Positions 62,939-64,000 of a DNA stretch of 64,000 bases are shown here, piece by piece. The position numbers were made by a program, and so were the translations under genes. Under the pieces are notes generated by a model that did no database searches, had not been told where the DNA came from, and was given only the letters and a program-made list of their open reading frames with translations. The stretch is taken from contig NZ_JACSWC010000387.1 of the NCBI RefSeq assembly GCF_016888165.1, forward strand, positions 1-64,000, in the 5' to 3' direction. The stretch is from Halomicronema sp. CCY15110. GTDB taxonomy: Bacteria; Cyanobacteriota; Cyanobacteriia; Phormidesmidales; Phormidesmidaceae. Positions within the stretch are counted from its first letter, which is position 1. Each line of letters opens with the position of its first letter.

Positions 62939-63121
62939 ACCTGGGTGCGGTCGGCGGAGCCTGTGGGCCAGTCCTCTTTGACTTGAACTGACTGCCGCTT
63001 AACCGCCTCAATGCCGGGCCGGAACATCCACTCGGTTTACCCAGGGGCATGGTCTCATCCTGAAAGGGTACGCTGGTGACGAAGGGTGTTGAGACTTGCT
63101 GCCTCAATCACTGGAGCTCAG

Positions 63122-64000
63122 ATGTTGCCCTTAGCATGGATAATCGCTCTCTGCCGCCATTTACTCAGTCGATGGCGTTGGCTGATGGTGCTTGGCTTGA
63201 CCACTGGTTTAACGATCGCTTTGGGGACGGCTCCGTCAGCGGGCTATCCCCCCTATGAGCCAGCCGCAGCGGTGCCAGCGCCCGTCACGACGCGAGGCAT
63301 CGGCGTCGAAGCCCGCATTCAGGAAATTGAACAAACTTGGGAAACGGACTATACCGCTTTTCTGCGGAGCCCGTCGGGATTGCCGCCGTTGGATGGCGCT
63401 GCCGTTGCGGCGACCCTGGCGGAGCTGAATACCCAGACCGGATACCGGCTAGGGCTGGTTTATATCGTGCCAGAGGCCGATGGTTTGGAACTGGTGCTCG
63501 CCAGTCCGGCGGCGGCGGCGGTGCAGTATTGGCTACCAGACGTGCCGCGATCGCGCTTTGAGGCCGAGGTAGATAATTTACAGCGGCAGATTTTGCGGCC
63601 CAATTCCGATCGGTACCTGGCTCCGGCCCAGCAGCTTTATCAGTGGCTAATTGCCCCGATGGAGGCGGATTTAACGGCACGACGCATCGATACGCTGGTT
63701 TTCTGTGTGGGAGAGCGGGTGCGATCGCTGCCCTTAGCGGCGCTGCACGATGGGCAACAGTTCCTGGTGGAAAAGTACGACCTGGGGCTGATTCCCGCCC
63801 TCACGCTGACGGATCCGCATTTTCAGGCTCTCCAGCAGGTGGATGTGTTGGCGATGGGGGCCACCGAGTTCACCACCCTGGCGGATTTGCCCGCCGTCTC
63901 GGTGGAACTATCGACCGTGGCGGAGGAGCTGTGGCCGGGGACCATTCACCTCAATGCCGACTTTACGAAACCAGCCCTACAGCGCGAATTGGCCCAAGCT
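63122..64000 (+). CDS. CHAT-domain protein, partial (cut by the right edge)
   Basis: The frame from ATG 63122 stays open to the end of the window, giving 293 residues. The N-terminus has a hydrophobic segment (MVLGLTTGLTIALGTAPSAG) that looks like a signal peptide. From about 180 the caspase-like CHAT domain begins (RSLPLAALHDGQQFLVEKYD, LGLIPALTLTDP), a pattern I associate with cyanobacterial CHAT-TPR proteins. The catalytic His and Cys lie in the part beyond the edge. Upstream repeats such as TPRs are not seen in this part. Confidence 0.88.
   Translation, partial: MLPLAWIIALCRHLLSRWRWLMVLGLTTGLTIALGTAPSAGYPPYEPAAAVPAPVTTRGIGVEARIQEIEQTWETDYTAFLRSPSGLPPLDGAAVAATLAELNTQTGYRLGLVYIVPEADGLELVLASPAAAAVQYWLPDVPRSRFEAEVDNLQRQILRPNSDRYLAPAQQLYQWLIAPMEADLTARRIDTLVFCVGERVRSLPLAALHDGQQFLVEKYDLGLIPALTLTDPHFQALQQVDVLAMGATEFTTLADLPAVSVELSTVAEELWPGTIHLNADFTKPALQRELAQA

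Overview
This 64 kb window is chromosomal DNA from an oxygenic cyanobacterium. The evidence is PsbV (cytochrome c-550), Psb28, the aerobic cyclase AcsF, the GCS2-type glutamate-cysteine ligase, several cyanobacterial conserved small proteins (a DUF3285 protein, a Ycf52-like acetyltransferase) and a very high density of the HIP1 octamer GCGATCGC in coding and intergenic DNA. The GC-rich base composition and the many dispersed palindromic repeats suggest a filamentous Leptolyngbya-like lineage, but that placement is inference.

Layout. 1-2.1 kb: an MsbA-type ABC exporter whose 3' end is duplicated in a 167-bp tandem array running off the left edge. 2.6-4.8 kb: two small unknown proteins, psb28 and moaB. 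4.8-11.8 kb: thiS and a ThiD2-ThiE fusion, a lumenal pentapeptide protein, prolyl aminopeptidase, gatA, a receiver-GGDEF protein, a VOC protein and a GIY-YIG-like miniprotein. 11.8-20.9 kb: Ser/Thr kinase-CHASE2, TerC, a 40-residue membrane peptide, a DUF900 hydrolase, the YifB/ComM ATPase, tRNA-Gln, an alpha/beta hydrolase and a tandem-ACT protein. 21-31 kb: Ycf52-like GNAT, Ski2-like helicase, acsF, gshA, trmL and a LysM-M23 peptidase with a long leader. 31-38.6 kb: tRNA-Met, CPXCG protein, pirin, VKOR-thioredoxin fusion, STAS protein, DUF3352 protein, lexA with an SOS box, and a second ABC exporter. 38.9-49.2 kb: a 47-residue ORF, rsmI, PfkB kinase, argG, a PmbA/TldE homologue, an isochorismatase-like hydrolase, an orphan DppB-like permease, apt, corA and a DUF1361 protein. 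49.4-57.6 kb: small membrane proteins, an SRPBCC protein, a five-repeat membrane channel, ppk1, a CIA30 protein and an AlkA-like glycosylase. 57.7-64 kb: psbV, accD, a phytoene-synthase-like protein, DUF3285-ybeY-dgkA-trpG/pabA, and a CHAT protein cut by the right edge.

The window is mostly housekeeping and photosynthesis genes in short transcription units. There is no prophage, CRISPR array, transposase or biosynthetic cluster. The most unusual content is non-coding: a 15-bp near-palindrome family (type AGGGGACGGTCCCCT) found just 3' of five different genes and usually paired, one locus of which has been amplified together with the last 29 codons of an ABC transporter gene. Other notable points are an SOS box matching the cyanobacterial consensus in front of a LexA that keeps its self-cleavage residues, a start-stop (ATG-TAA) element with a strong Shine-Dalgarno in the leader of the LysM-M23 gene, two unlisted-size small ORFs, and a channel-like protein built of five repeated transmembrane units.
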